Shown: positions 1 to 6,916 of the stretch, one piece after another | Numbering within the stretch: position 1 is the stretch's first letter | Layout of the letters: the number at the start of each line of letters is the position of its first letter | Assembly (NCBI GenBank): GCA_028565635.1 | Contig: JAOXYB010066767.1 | Span: 1-10,184 of the forward strand | Reading direction: 5' to 3' | DNA from: Phoronis ovalis | Lineage: Eukaryota; Phoronida; Phoronidae | DNA length: 10,184 nt | Notes under the pieces: generated by a model | What the model was told of the DNA's origin: nothing | The model's input: only the letters and a program-made list of their open reading frames with translations | Databases searched by the model: none | Made by a program: the position numbers and the translations under genes

Positions 1-142
1 CTATTTAATAACTTAGCAAACAGAAAGTACTAGTGTTTGCCTTGTTTGTAATTTAATTTCTTAACGCAGGATGACTTGTTACTTTCACGATGCTGATATT
101 ACTTATTTTTCTTTATTTGACGTTCCCTTTTTTGCTTTTCAG

Positions 143-202
143 GAAGGCAATACGCCTTGACACTTCCAACAATACAACCCACGATTACTACCGTCAATCC
201 AG
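143..202 (+). CDS. Exon 1 of the window: Pro/Thr-rich linker
   Basis: A 60-nt open stretch follows a textbook acceptor (T-rich tract at 123-140, then AG at 141-142) and precedes the donor GTAACA at 203. Read in phase 1 it gives about 20 residues including LPTIQPTITTVNP, which is Pro/Thr-rich and uncharged. The tetrapeptide PTIQ recurs in the exon at 3106-3177 with different codons, which supports this frame and links the two exons. Phase 0 hits a stop, while phase 2 is also open but gives an Asn/Tyr-rich peptide unlike the rest. No domain is recognisable; it is probably an exposed or glycosylatable linker. The true 5' end of the gene is not in the window. Confidence 0.5.
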
Positions 203-489
203 GTAACATATTGATTGTGACAAATGTAGCAAGAGGTGTTAAAACAATCCACAGAATCGTGATATTTTAATTTGCTAACGTTTGAATGAATAATGCACCA
301 ATAAAATGAAGTACTAATGAACGAGAGGATGTATGCCTTGGTGCTGTTATTTTTTTTTGCTTACCGTAATAATTTTAGTAACCTTGAAATGTTATTCCGA
401 TTATTTTGTCTTTGGGTGTGCTGTGCTTACTAACGGTAATGTGCCAAAATATCCGGGCAAATAATAGATATATAGGACAGGCAAAATAA
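203..489 (+). other. Intron sequence before the repeat element
   Basis: This is AT-rich intron sequence between the donor at 203 and the start of the hexamer array. It holds short homopolymer runs, and I see no gene, exon or structured element in it. Confidence 0.4.
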
Positions 490-692
490 GATTCAGATTC
501 AGCTCCAGATTCAGGTTCAGCTCCAGATTCAGATTCAGCTCCAGATTCAGATTCAGCTCCAGATTCAGGTTCAGCTCCAGATTCAGATTCAGCTCCAGAT
601 TCAGCTCCAGATTCAGATTCAGCTCCAGATTCAGCTCCAAATTCAGATTCAGCTCCAGATTCAGATTCAGCTCCAGATTCAGATTCAGATTC
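490..692. repeat. Hexamer array of GATTCA and GCTCCA units
   Basis: About 34 six-base units alternate irregularly between GATTCA and GCTCCA, with three variants (GGTTCA twice, AATTCA once) and no length change. It ends in GATTCGAAATA. The same motif, in the opposite orientation, lies inside every 367-bp unit of the neighbouring element (TTCGAATCTGAATTTGAA followed by CTGGAGCTGG) and as a four-unit remnant at the far right end (about 2754-2773). So this array is probably an expansion of an element-borne motif. The resulting open frames (Glu-Leu-Asn-Leu on the minus strand, Asp-Ser-Ala-Pro on the plus strand) are by-products of a period divisible by three. Confidence 0.9.
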
Positions 693-703
693 GAAATAAA
701 TAA

Positions 704-1136
704 AAACTAGAATGCCCTTAATTACAAATATTTGATAAAATAGGTACTTGTCATAATTTTTTTGTTTCGACTAATTTTTCCACGATTATCGGAGGTTCTT
801 AAATATTTCGAACGATTTTTCTTAATATTTTCATAGATTTTTAGTAACAAAATGTAGAAACAAGAGACATTAGTTATAAAAGAATCTTAATATACTCCTG
901 GAATTCTCACAAGAAAGCGAAAAAAATATGTTCCCAGGCAACAAGGCTTCAAGCACTACTGGTCGAAATGTGAGGCCGCAACGTTCGGACAGTCTATTTC
1001 GAATCTGAATTTGAAACTGGAGCTGGGGTTCAAGTAAATGTGTTTGGATCAAAATGTTCAGAAAGATACATTTTGTAAAAGTCGATGATCTTTACAAATT
1101 GCACTAAAAATTATTTCTCTGCTGAGTCTCTCTTTT
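704..1136 (+). repeat. Left outer repeat unit (A)
   Basis: This is the outermost unit of the left arm. Its first part (about 709-830) is replaced by different sequence relative to units B and C and is shared only with the right outer unit. From about 831 it aligns with the other units: AAAATGTAGAAACAAGAG, the block ending in GAGGCCGCAACGTTCGGAC, the TTCGAATCTGAATTTGAA motif, and the GATCTTTACAAATTGCAC tail. Private variants shared with the right outer unit are GTGAGGCCGC, TTCAGAAAGATAC and AAGTCGATGATC. Confidence 0.75.
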
Positions 1137-1502
1137 ATGGAAACCCGTCTTTTCTGGAAATTTCGAAACTATTTCAAATGATTTTTTGGAATATATTCAT
1201 GGATTTTTAATAACAAAATACAGAAACAAGAGGCACTAGTTATAACAGAATCTTAATATGCCTCTGGAATATACACAAAGAAGTGAACAAAATATGTTGC
1301 CTAGCAACAAGATTTCCAGTCACGTTGGTCGAAATATGCGGCCGCAACGTCCGGACAGTCTATTTCGAATCTGAATTTGAGTCTGGAGCTGGGTTCAAAG
1401 AAATGTGTTCGGATCACAATATTCCAAAAGTTTTTGTTTCTTTTTTTAAAGTCGGTGACATTCACAAATTGCACAAAAAGTTATTTCTTTGCTGACTGTT
1501 TT
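1137..1502 (+). repeat. Direct repeat unit B (366 bp)
   Basis: It runs from ATGGAAACCCGTC to the same anchor in the next unit, 366 bp on. It contains the GC-rich core with a complete GCGGCCGC palindrome at 1338-1345 and the TTCGAATCTGAATTTGAG motif. The open frame through 1283-1495 (FESEFESGAG) is not conserved in length or frame in sister units, so I do not call it coding. Confidence 0.8.
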
Positions 1503-1870
1503 ATGGAAACCCGTCTTTTCTGGAAATTTTCAAAATATTTCAGATGATTTTTGCGAATATATTCATGTTTTTTTAGTAACACAATTTAGAAACAAGATAC
1601 CCCTGTTATAAAAGAATCTTAATATACTCCTGGAATACTCATATAAAAGCGAAAAGATATGCTGTCTAGCAACAACGATTCCAACAACACTAGTCGAAAT
1701 ATGCCACCGCAACGTTCGGACTTAGTCTATTTCGAATCTGAATTTGGATTTGGAGCTGGGGTTCAAAACAATGTGTTTAGATCAAAATGTTCCAAAAGTT
1801 ATTTTTCTTGTAAAAGTCGGTGATCTTCACAAATTCCTCTAAAAATATTTCTTTACTGACTCTCGCTTTT
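1503..1870 (+). repeat. Direct repeat unit C (368 bp)
   Basis: Third copy in the left arm, same anchors. Its core is altered (GCCACCGCAACG in place of GCGGCCGCAACG), and it carries CTTAGTCTATTTCG where A and B have CAGTCTATTTCG. The CTT-type reading is also seen in both right-arm units. Confidence 0.8.
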
Positions 1871-1962
1871 ATGGAAACCCATCTTTTCAGGAAATTTTCC
1901 AAATATTTCATATGATTTTTATGAACGTATTCAACAAGAATCTTACTATGATTCTAGAATTT
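1871..1962 (+). repeat. Truncated unit D at the palindrome junction
   Basis: It starts at the ATGGAAACCCATC anchor, follows the unit for about 60 bases, lacks roughly 45 bases (the AGTAAC...GAAACAAG block), resumes at AAGAATCTTACTATG and stops near TCTAGAATTT. The next bases already read in the inverted orientation (right arm). This is the fold-back point. Confidence 0.65.
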
Positions 1963-2293
1963 GGAATTTACGAAGATCACCAACTTTTATAAAAAAAACA
2001 AAAAAACTTTTGGAACATTTTGATTCAAACACATTTGTTTGAACCCCAGCTCCAGATTCAAATTCAGATTCGAAATAGACCAAGTCGGAACGTTGCGGCC
2101 GTATATTTCGACCAATGTGGCTGGAATCCTTGTTGCTAGGCAGCATATTTTGTTCACTTCTGTGTGTATTCCAGAGGCATATTAAGATTCTGTTATAACT
2201 AGTGCCTCTTGTTTCTGGATTTTGCTATTAAAAATCCATGTATATATTCCAAAAAATCGTTTGAAATATTTTGCAGAAAAGACGGGTTTCCAT
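1963..2293 (-). repeat. Right inner repeat unit (B'), inverted
   Basis: It is the reverse complement of the unit. Read on the minus strand, its outer half matches unit B (GCCTCTGGAAT, GAAGTGAACAAAATATG, TGCCTAGCAACAAG), while its inner half matches unit C (CTTGGTCTATTTCG, TGTTCCAAAAGTT). It lacks a complete CGGCCGC core on one side (ATACGGCCGCAACG). It looks like a B/C recombinant that removed one unit from this arm. Confidence 0.7.
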
Positions 2294-2773
2294 AAAAGCG
2301 AGACAGCGGAGAAATAATTGTTTGGTGCAATTTGTGAAGATCATCGACTTTTACAAAAAGTATCTTTCTGAATATTTTGATCCAAACACATTTCTTCGAA
2401 CCCGAGCCGCAGATTCAAATTCAGATTCGAAATAGACCAAGTCTGAGATGGACTGTTCGAACTTTGCGGCCTCACATTTCGACCAGTAGTGCTGAAAGCC
2501 TTGTTGCCTGGGAACATATTTTTTCCGATTTTTTGTCAGAATTCCAGTATATTAAGAATTTTTTATAACTAATGACTCTTGTTTCTGCATTTTGTTACTA
2601 ATCTATGAAAATATTAAGAAAAATCGTTTGAAATATTTAAGAACCTCCGATAATCGTGGGAAAAAATAGACGAACCAAAAAACTTATGAAAAGTCATTAT
2701 TTCATCAAATATTTGCAATTGAGGGCATTTTTTTTTTTTTTTTTTTGTTTAATCTGATTCTGAATCTGGAGCT
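2294..2773 (-). repeat. Right outer repeat unit (A') with terminal remnant, inverted
   Basis: It is the reverse complement of outer unit A, sharing its private variants and its divergent terminal 120 bases. It carries an extra segment (AGTCTGAGATGGACTG, about 2440-2455) that disrupts the core-to-motif spacing, a 19-base T run at 2728-2746, and finally only about four hexamers, where the left end has about 34. Confidence 0.7.
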
Positions 2774-3105
2774 AACTTACTCACGTGAGAAATGACTAGC
2801 TTGGTTTTGTTACAAAGCATTTTCACTTGTAGCAGGAGATCTATTAAAACTGTTTAAACTAAGCGAATAGGGTTTGTCTCAGGGATGTTAACGGCATTTA
2901 AACAAACTGTTGTACATCTAAATCTGATTGATTTAGTAAAAAGTAAATAAAATTTTGGAATACTGGGATTGACAAGGATAATTCATTATCCACTCTAAGA
3001 AACCAGTGAAAGTTTGATAACATTTTTAATTAATACAGCTGAATTACCTAGTAATTATTCCTTAATACCTTCTATTTGATGACGTCTTCGTTATATGTTT
3101 GCCAG
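2774..3105 (+). other. Intron sequence after the repeat element
   Basis: AT-rich intron remainder up to the acceptor at 3104-3105. A 10-bp palindrome CTCACGTGAG with a CACGTG E-box lies at 2780-2789, just outside the element. I see no exon or gene. Confidence 0.4.
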
Positions 3106-3177
3106 GAGCTGTCCCGAAACATCAACCGATAGCACCGGCAGGAGGAGTTGGTACAGCACCCACTATTCAAGCGCGGG
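3106..3177 (+). CDS. Exon 2: Pro/Gly/Ala-rich linker
   Basis: A 72-nt open stretch lies between the acceptor TTTGCCAG (ends 3105) and the donor GTAAGA (3178). In phase 1 it gives about 24 residues, KHQPIAPAGGVGTAPTIQAR in the middle, which is Pro/Gly/Ala-rich with no recognisable fold. It is markedly more GC-rich than its flanks, as are the other exons here. The PTIQ string matches exon 1. Both borders are phase 1, so it could be skipped without breaking the frame. It is probably a flexible linker leading into the zinc fingers. Confidence 0.55.
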
Positions 3178-3786
3178 GTAAGATCTCGCGGGACGTGCCA
3201 AATTAATCTAGAAACCGTCAATGTTTGAAACAGCAACAACAGTTTATTCTATTCATGAACGCGGTGTTGTTTGTCATGACTGCATTTCTTCTCTACAACT
3301 GTACTTTGACCATGCTAATGACGTACTTGTCTCTATTAACGCGAACACTGTAATAAACTGTGGAATAGTTACGATGATTTGGGAGGGTTTTAAGTGAGAT
3401 AAATACAAAATCACCGCGTAATTATAGTAACAAATATGCCTTATAAATGCAATGCAGATATATAGTTGTTGTGTTTTCACTTGTCTCTTTGTGAGTGGCA
3501 ACGTCGTCAACGCACTCCGAGGATTATGAAAAAAGGAACACAATATAATGTTTACTGTGTTGTACTCTAACTCATGAAACAGGGCTAGATAAGTGATGTT
3601 AGGTGAGGGGTATTTAAAAATATCTCAGTTCTGTTGGAAAGGTATATAATTATTCTTTATAATTACAAAGTTAGAAGTGGCATATGAGACATACACCAAA
3701 AATTCCCCTGTCATTTTTTTCTGCACGATGCAAGTTTTTAAATGATTATTTAGACATTTTATTGAATTATGTTTACAACATTGTAG
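3178..3786 (+). other. Intron 2, no recognised feature
   Basis: AT-rich DNA between exons 2 and 3. An 89-codon minus-strand frame crosses it (3274-3543), but its composition is that of translated AT-rich intron and it has no domain. Its T-rich stretch near 3711-3723 could serve an upstream alternative acceptor for exon 3. Confidence 0.4.
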
Positions 3787-3959
3787 CCGAGTACGTGTGC
3801 GACATTTGCTTCCAACGTTTTAATACCAGAGCAAGTCTTAACGGCCATCTCTTAAAAAGTCACCATATACCGTTTCCTAATAAGCGTTGGGGATGTTGCG
3901 GAATTGAGTTTAAGAATCAGTTCCTATGGAAAGATCATTTTAATAAGAATCATCAAAAG
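3787..3959 (+). CDS. Exon 3: C2H2 zinc finger plus an odd second finger
   Basis: It opens after ATTGTAG and ends CAAAAG|GTGAGG, 173 nt, entering in phase 1 and leaving in phase 0. The peptide starts AEYVCDICFQRF. Finger 1 is canonical: C-x2-C-x12-H-x4-H with the Phe at the usual place and the core Leu (ASLNGHLLKSH). Finger 2 keeps C-x12-H-x4-H and the Phe (GIEFKNQFLWKDHFNKNH), but its two cysteines are adjacent (WGCCG) instead of C-x2-C. It may coordinate zinc differently or be decayed. C2H2 fingers normally bind DNA, RNA or protein and act in the nucleus; a two-finger protein with Thr/Pro-rich tails is not diagnostic of any family I know. The frame is open upstream to 3684, so the exon could start earlier than the acceptor I chose. 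This is the best-supported coding segment in the window. Confidence 0.75.
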
Positions 3960-4430
3960 GTGAGGAGTTCTGACTAAGACTATTTCTTAAACAATAATAC
4001 AGGTTTAACTGTCATTCCCAAGTGTGTATATAAGAGAGATCTGGACTAAACTACTGTTTATACAGTGCAAAATCGATTATCAATTAACGTATACAATTGT
4101 ATTTATTCTGCTTGGAGATAAGCTGACAAAACATCTTCCTGTCAACACTAAATTTTGAAAAATGGAAAAAAAATGTTTTTAATGATACATATAAATAAGT
4201 GCAACTGTTTTTGATTTTTAATGAAAAATGACATCATTCATGACTTGTCAGCGTTCGGCTAACGCTTATAACTCATGTTACTTCATGCTGTAAGTGAGCA
4301 TGTCAGAATTAGACAAAAGAATAATTAGACGAGACCGCATAAAACAGGTCGGTATTCTAGTCGGAGTACTGTTCATATATGCGTGTACAGATCAGCAACC
4401 TTGACAACTAGCTTTTGTTTATCTGTGTAG
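3960..4430 (+). other. Intron 3, no recognised feature
   Basis: AT-rich intron ending in a good tract, TTTTGTTTATCTGTGTAG. I see no gene in it. Confidence 0.45.
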
Positions 4431-4857
4431 CCTTACCCTGCAACATGTCCGGGATGTAAAGGCCGAAATTGGAATGCAATTTCGAAAGACCATGTGATCT
4501 GCCGCTATTGTGATTATGAAATAAAATCACATGTGCCGAAAACAGTGGCGCCTCGTGTAACTGTGGCGTCTGGACAAACTGTTGCGTTAACTCTAGTACC
4601 AAAACCACCACCAACGGTCGCACCACAACCAACACCAACTCTTGCACCTACTCTTGCACCAACTCTCGCACCAACTGTAGCATCAACTACCGCGCAAACT
4701 TTCGCACAAGCGTTCATGCCAACTCTCGACCCAAGTCTTGAATCAATCTACCACCCAAATCTCGTATCAGCTCTCGATCCAACTCTCGCACCAGCTGTCA
4801 CAACTTTTGCACCAACTTTGACATCAGCTGTGACTACATCTACAACAACAGCCCAAG
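4431..4857 (+). CDS. Exon 4: zinc-ribbon-like motif and Thr/Pro tetrapeptide repeat
   Basis: 427 nt, entering in phase 0 directly after TGTGTAG and leaving in phase 1 at GCCCAAG|GTGCGT. The first 35 residues carry CPGCKGRNW and then ICRYCDYEIKSH, giving C-x2-C-x14-C-x2-C, the spacing of a small treble-clef or zinc-ribbon site. It joins directly to the finger exon upstream, so one zinc-binding block spans two exons. The remaining 100 residues are Thr, Pro, Ala, Val and Leu rich and almost free of charge. Within them, 4614-4793 is fifteen in-frame 12-base units coding TLAP-like tetrapeptides, from perfect (TLAPTLAPTLAP) to badly diverged (IYHP, NLVS). Such tails are commonly extended and O-glycosylated if secreted, or act as activation or interaction regions if nuclear; I cannot tell which. 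Without splicing the frame stops at 4863-4865. Confidence 0.72.
4614..4793 (+). repeat. 12-bp coding minisatellite (TLAP-like units)
   Basis: Fifteen consecutive 12-base units with consensus ACTCTCGCACCA, no insertion or deletion, coding [T/S/A/N]-x-[A/D/E/V]-[P/S/Q]. Three adjacent units at 4638-4673 are nearly identical, while later ones have diverged strongly and one near-perfect unit returns at 4782-4793. Confidence 0.85.
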
Positions 4858-5245
4858 GTGCGTAAGAATTAATTATTATCGACAAATTGCCTTATATTAA
4901 TATTTGTCAATAACATCAACATTTAACTTGCGTAAGAACAATAAAGTGTCGTGCAGATAAAGTAAATATTTATATGTAGGTACACATTGTTTATAACACC
5001 TTACGTAACCCACATGGATTTTAAGACAAAGTACAACATATACAATAACAATAAATTTATCATCCAAGTTAGCAGAGGTTGACACAATTCATAAGCTATA
5101 TAATTGTTCGGAAAAAATATGAAATTAAATCTAACAAAATCAGTAAAAATTAGTAATGACTTTAAAATGCACTGAATTTAAGCCGAACAAGTAATACGGT
5201 TTGTATTCATGCGCTTCCTGCACTATTTTCACCTTATACGATTAG
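4858..5245 (+). other. Intron 4, no recognised feature
   Basis: AT-rich intron. The acceptor tract at about 5214-5245 (CTTCCTGCACTATTTTCACC) is good. No gene or structured element is seen. Confidence 0.45.
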
Positions 5246-5335
5246 ATGATTGGAGATCTCTAAATTTACCAGCCGATGTATTCCAGACAATTGGTGACTG
5301 CACAGAGTTTAGCTTGACTCCTACTGGAGATCAGA
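5246..5335 (+). CDS. Exon 5: short W-LPxDxxQxIGD domain, copy 1
   Basis: A 90-nt exon between the acceptor CGATTAG (ends 5245) and the donor GTGAGT (5336), phase 1 at both ends. It encodes about 30 residues beginning DDWRSLNLPADVFQTIGD and ending in a Thr/Pro stretch (SLTPTGDQ). It is clearly related to the exon at 6821-6916: the shared pattern is W, four or five residues, L-P-x-D-[VI]-[FL]-Q-[TS]-I-G-D-x-T, a probable short amphipathic helix after LP. The opening LPxDxxxxI faintly recalls the start of F-box or similar helical motifs, but the segment is too short to assign. Being symmetric in phase, it can be duplicated or skipped without a frame break. A possible single-base extension upstream is ruled out by the lack of another AG. 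Confidence 0.62.
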
Positions 5336-6128
5336 GTGAGTATCTACATCTTTTTATTCATTGGAATCAGCTTCACGTTGGCTGTGCTAACCGTACATGC
5401 ATGGCACACCGTAGATGCACTGGTAACTCTCATATGATGGTCATCAGCGATTGTCCGCTGATCGTATTTTGAATAATTTTGGTTCATATATGTAAATCAT
5501 ATCTTTATACCTAGTTTAGGGGGTTAAAGCACTCAATATCCCGTAGTTCCCCATTCTATCATTCCTTTTCTGCCAAATTCCTTTATAATAATCCTAGATT
5601 GAATAATAGCAGCTGGAAGATGGCGGCAAAACAAAAGTTTGATTTTTTTTATTCATACGACGGGACTAAAAACTCTCCACTCAAATGCACGAGAAAAAGG
5701 ACATTATTGTCTTTACGGAGCTAAAAATTTTACTTTACCAACTGATATTGTCATAGCTTAGCAGCAGGCTTTGACACAACGGATTAGGCTAAACATCCAC
5801 ATTTTAACAGACTACATATGCCTTGAGTTCAGTATTTCTCTTTAAAGGAAACTATTGTAGCGAATGCCTGCAATATACTATTAACTATTTACATATTACA
5901 ACAGATTCTGTCTTAGGTTAACAATTGTGTTGGTATACGTTTACCACACCTTGCCATTAAATGGGACAATCTCAGAACGATGTGCCATCTGGTGGCAGAC
6001 AATACTAGCGAATACCTTTTAGCGGTATACAAACTAAAATTTTGTTTAGAGCATAATCTGGTTCAGTATCTGCATAAAACGAAGGAAAATGATGTACACA
6101 ATATTCCTGTTTCTGGTTTCTCAAACAG
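5336..6128 (+). other. Intron 5, with a possible small ATGGCGGC frame
   Basis: AT-rich intron of about 790 bases. At 5617-5627 lies AAGATGGCGGC, a form seen both at strong translation starts and at YY1-type sites. The ATG at 5620 opens only 34 codons (stop 5722-5724) and I do not call it a gene. The stretch 5546-5597 is a strong pyrimidine tract ending in CCTAG, but the sequence after it is closed in phases 0 and 1. Nothing else is recognised. Confidence 0.4.
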
Positions 6129-6317
6129 CCGGAGGCCAAGAAGTCACGACTAAAAAAGGCACGGGTTTGGTAAAAGGCCGCAGAAAGGTGAAAGCAACTA
6201 CCACTGCGCCTTACCAAGTTCCAATTACGATTGCGAACACCAATCAGGGGCAAGTGACAGTCCCAACCCAAGGACCTCCAACTTATACACAAACACCAGC
6301 GGCAGGAACACAAGCAG
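6129..6317 (+). CDS. Exon 6: basic then Thr/Gln/Pro-rich linker
   Basis: 189 nt between the acceptor TTTCTCAAACAG (ends 6128) and the donor GTAAAA (6318), phase 1 at both ends. The peptide of about 63 residues starts GGQEVTTKKGTGLVKGRRKV, a basic patch that could be a nuclear localisation or nucleic-acid contact segment. It then turns into a Thr, Pro, Gln and Val rich stretch (TTTAPYQVPITIANTNQGQ and TVPTQGPPTYTQTPAAGTQ), matching the style of the other linkers. No fold is recognised. The frame continues upstream through the pyrimidine tract to ATGATG at 6089, which would give a hydrophobic signal-peptide-like start (MMYTIFLFLVSQ). That may be an accident of translating a pyrimidine tract, but an alternative first exon cannot be excluded. 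Confidence 0.62.
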
Positions 6318-6820
6318 GTAAAATGTGATTAATATACTTCTATGATTGCATTCTAAAAAATTTAATAATAAAGTTGTACTAATTAACCGATCTAAACCGT
6401 TTGTGATCAAATAATGTATATACTTTTTCGTTTATGCATTATGGGACATTGTTGTACATGGCGTGATTATTAATGTTTAAGACTGAATGAGCTGAAGTCA
6501 TCATCTGTTCATTATATCTCGGGAAGGGATGCTAATTCTGTGCTTTGCTAACCTGATGGTAATTAACCATGTTCTATACTACCATGTATCTGCTGTAAAT
6601 CTGCATTATGATTTGTGCCTTAATATCAGTTTTATATTTATTTGCACAGATGGTATACGCACTCTATAGATTATATATTGAATGGAAATCCATGGACTGT
6701 ATACTTGTACTTGAAATTGCAGTAAACATTACATTAAACATTACATTAAACAATTATTGAAATCTTGCACAAAAAAGGAATAGGTACTGTGCTATTTACT
6801 TGAATCATTATACTTTGTAG
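6318..6820 (+). other. Intron 6
   Basis: AT-rich intron. It contains a short direct repeat of AAACATTACATT (two full copies and a partial one, 6724-6752). The acceptor is ATTATACTTTGTAG. No gene is seen. Confidence 0.45.
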
Positions 6821-6916
6821 AATTAGACCAGTGGACATTTGAAGGTTTACCAACCGATATATTGCAGTCAATTGGAGATCTCACCGGTGAATCCTTGGTT
6901 ACTCCTACGCCCCAGT
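6821..6916 (+). CDS. Exon 7: short W-LPxDxxQxIGD domain, copy 2
   Basis: A 96-nt exon after ACTTTGTAG (ends 6820), leaving at CAGT|GTACGT, phase 1 at both ends. The peptide begins ELDQWTFEGLPTDILQSIGD and ends in a Thr/Pro stretch (SLVTPTPQ). Conserved with exon 5 at Trp, Leu-Pro, Asp, Gln, Ile-Gly-Asp and a following Thr, and the nucleotide sequence is still recognisably related. A second AG six bases in (AATTAG) is also in phase 1 and would start the exon exactly where exon 5 starts. A 134-codon frame on the opposite strand (6792-7196) is the longest in the window, but it merely crosses this exon and the following intron. Confidence 0.65.

Larger units (their letters stand above)
490..2773. 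mobile_element. Foldback-like element: giant imperfect inverted repeat built of 367-bp units
   Basis: Two arms meet tail to tail at about 1960-1963 with no obvious spacer. The left arm reads hexamer array, unit A, unit B, unit C and a truncated unit D. The right arm is the reverse complement of the same series, but with only two units and a hexamer remnant. The extremities correspond: the stretch after the hexamers on the left (709-830: AATGCCC, AAATATTTGAT, CACGATTATCGGAGGTTC) recurs inverted at about 2620-2728. Outer units share private variants not found in the inner ones. There is no transposase frame; the open frames inside are short and not conserved as protein. Known elements of this build are foldback (FB/TU-type) transposons and MITEs with long, internally repeated termini. 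I found no convincing target-site duplication, so the exact ends are uncertain. It sits in the intron between exons 1 and 2 of the predicted gene. Confidence 0.7.

Noticed and set aside
401-640. Minus-strand frame rich in Glu, Leu and Asn repeats
   Set aside because: It is a translation of the hexamer array, which stays open in most frames because its period is divisible by three. Its start is not an ATG.
490-699. Plus-strand Asp-Ser-Ala-Pro frame after an AG, in the same phase as the gene's exons
   Set aside because: It has no pyrimidine tract, no proper donor and an in-frame TAA at the end. All three variant units change the residue. The array belongs to the repeat element.
1000-1020. TTTCGAATC in each repeat unit as a tRNA B box (SINE origin)
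   Set aside because: No matching A box at the right distance and no tRNA-like cloverleaf upstream; the motif is part of the hexamer-related sequence.
870-2568. Several 60-70 codon frames inside the repeat units (FESEFESGAG and similar)
   Set aside because: Sister units break the frame at different places, so there is no sign of protein-level conservation.
490-2773. Assembly artefact (false palindrome from a long read)
   Set aside because: The arms differ by many substitutions, by unit number and by hexamer copy number, which a read-through artefact would not produce.
470-2800. Target-site duplication flanking the repeat element
   Set aside because: I compared the bases beside 490 and 2773 and found no convincing direct repeat; the hexamer ends make the borders ambiguous.
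4408-4717. Minus-strand frames rich in Val, Gly and Ala opposite exon 4
   Set aside because: They are shadows of the 12-base coding repeat on the plus strand.
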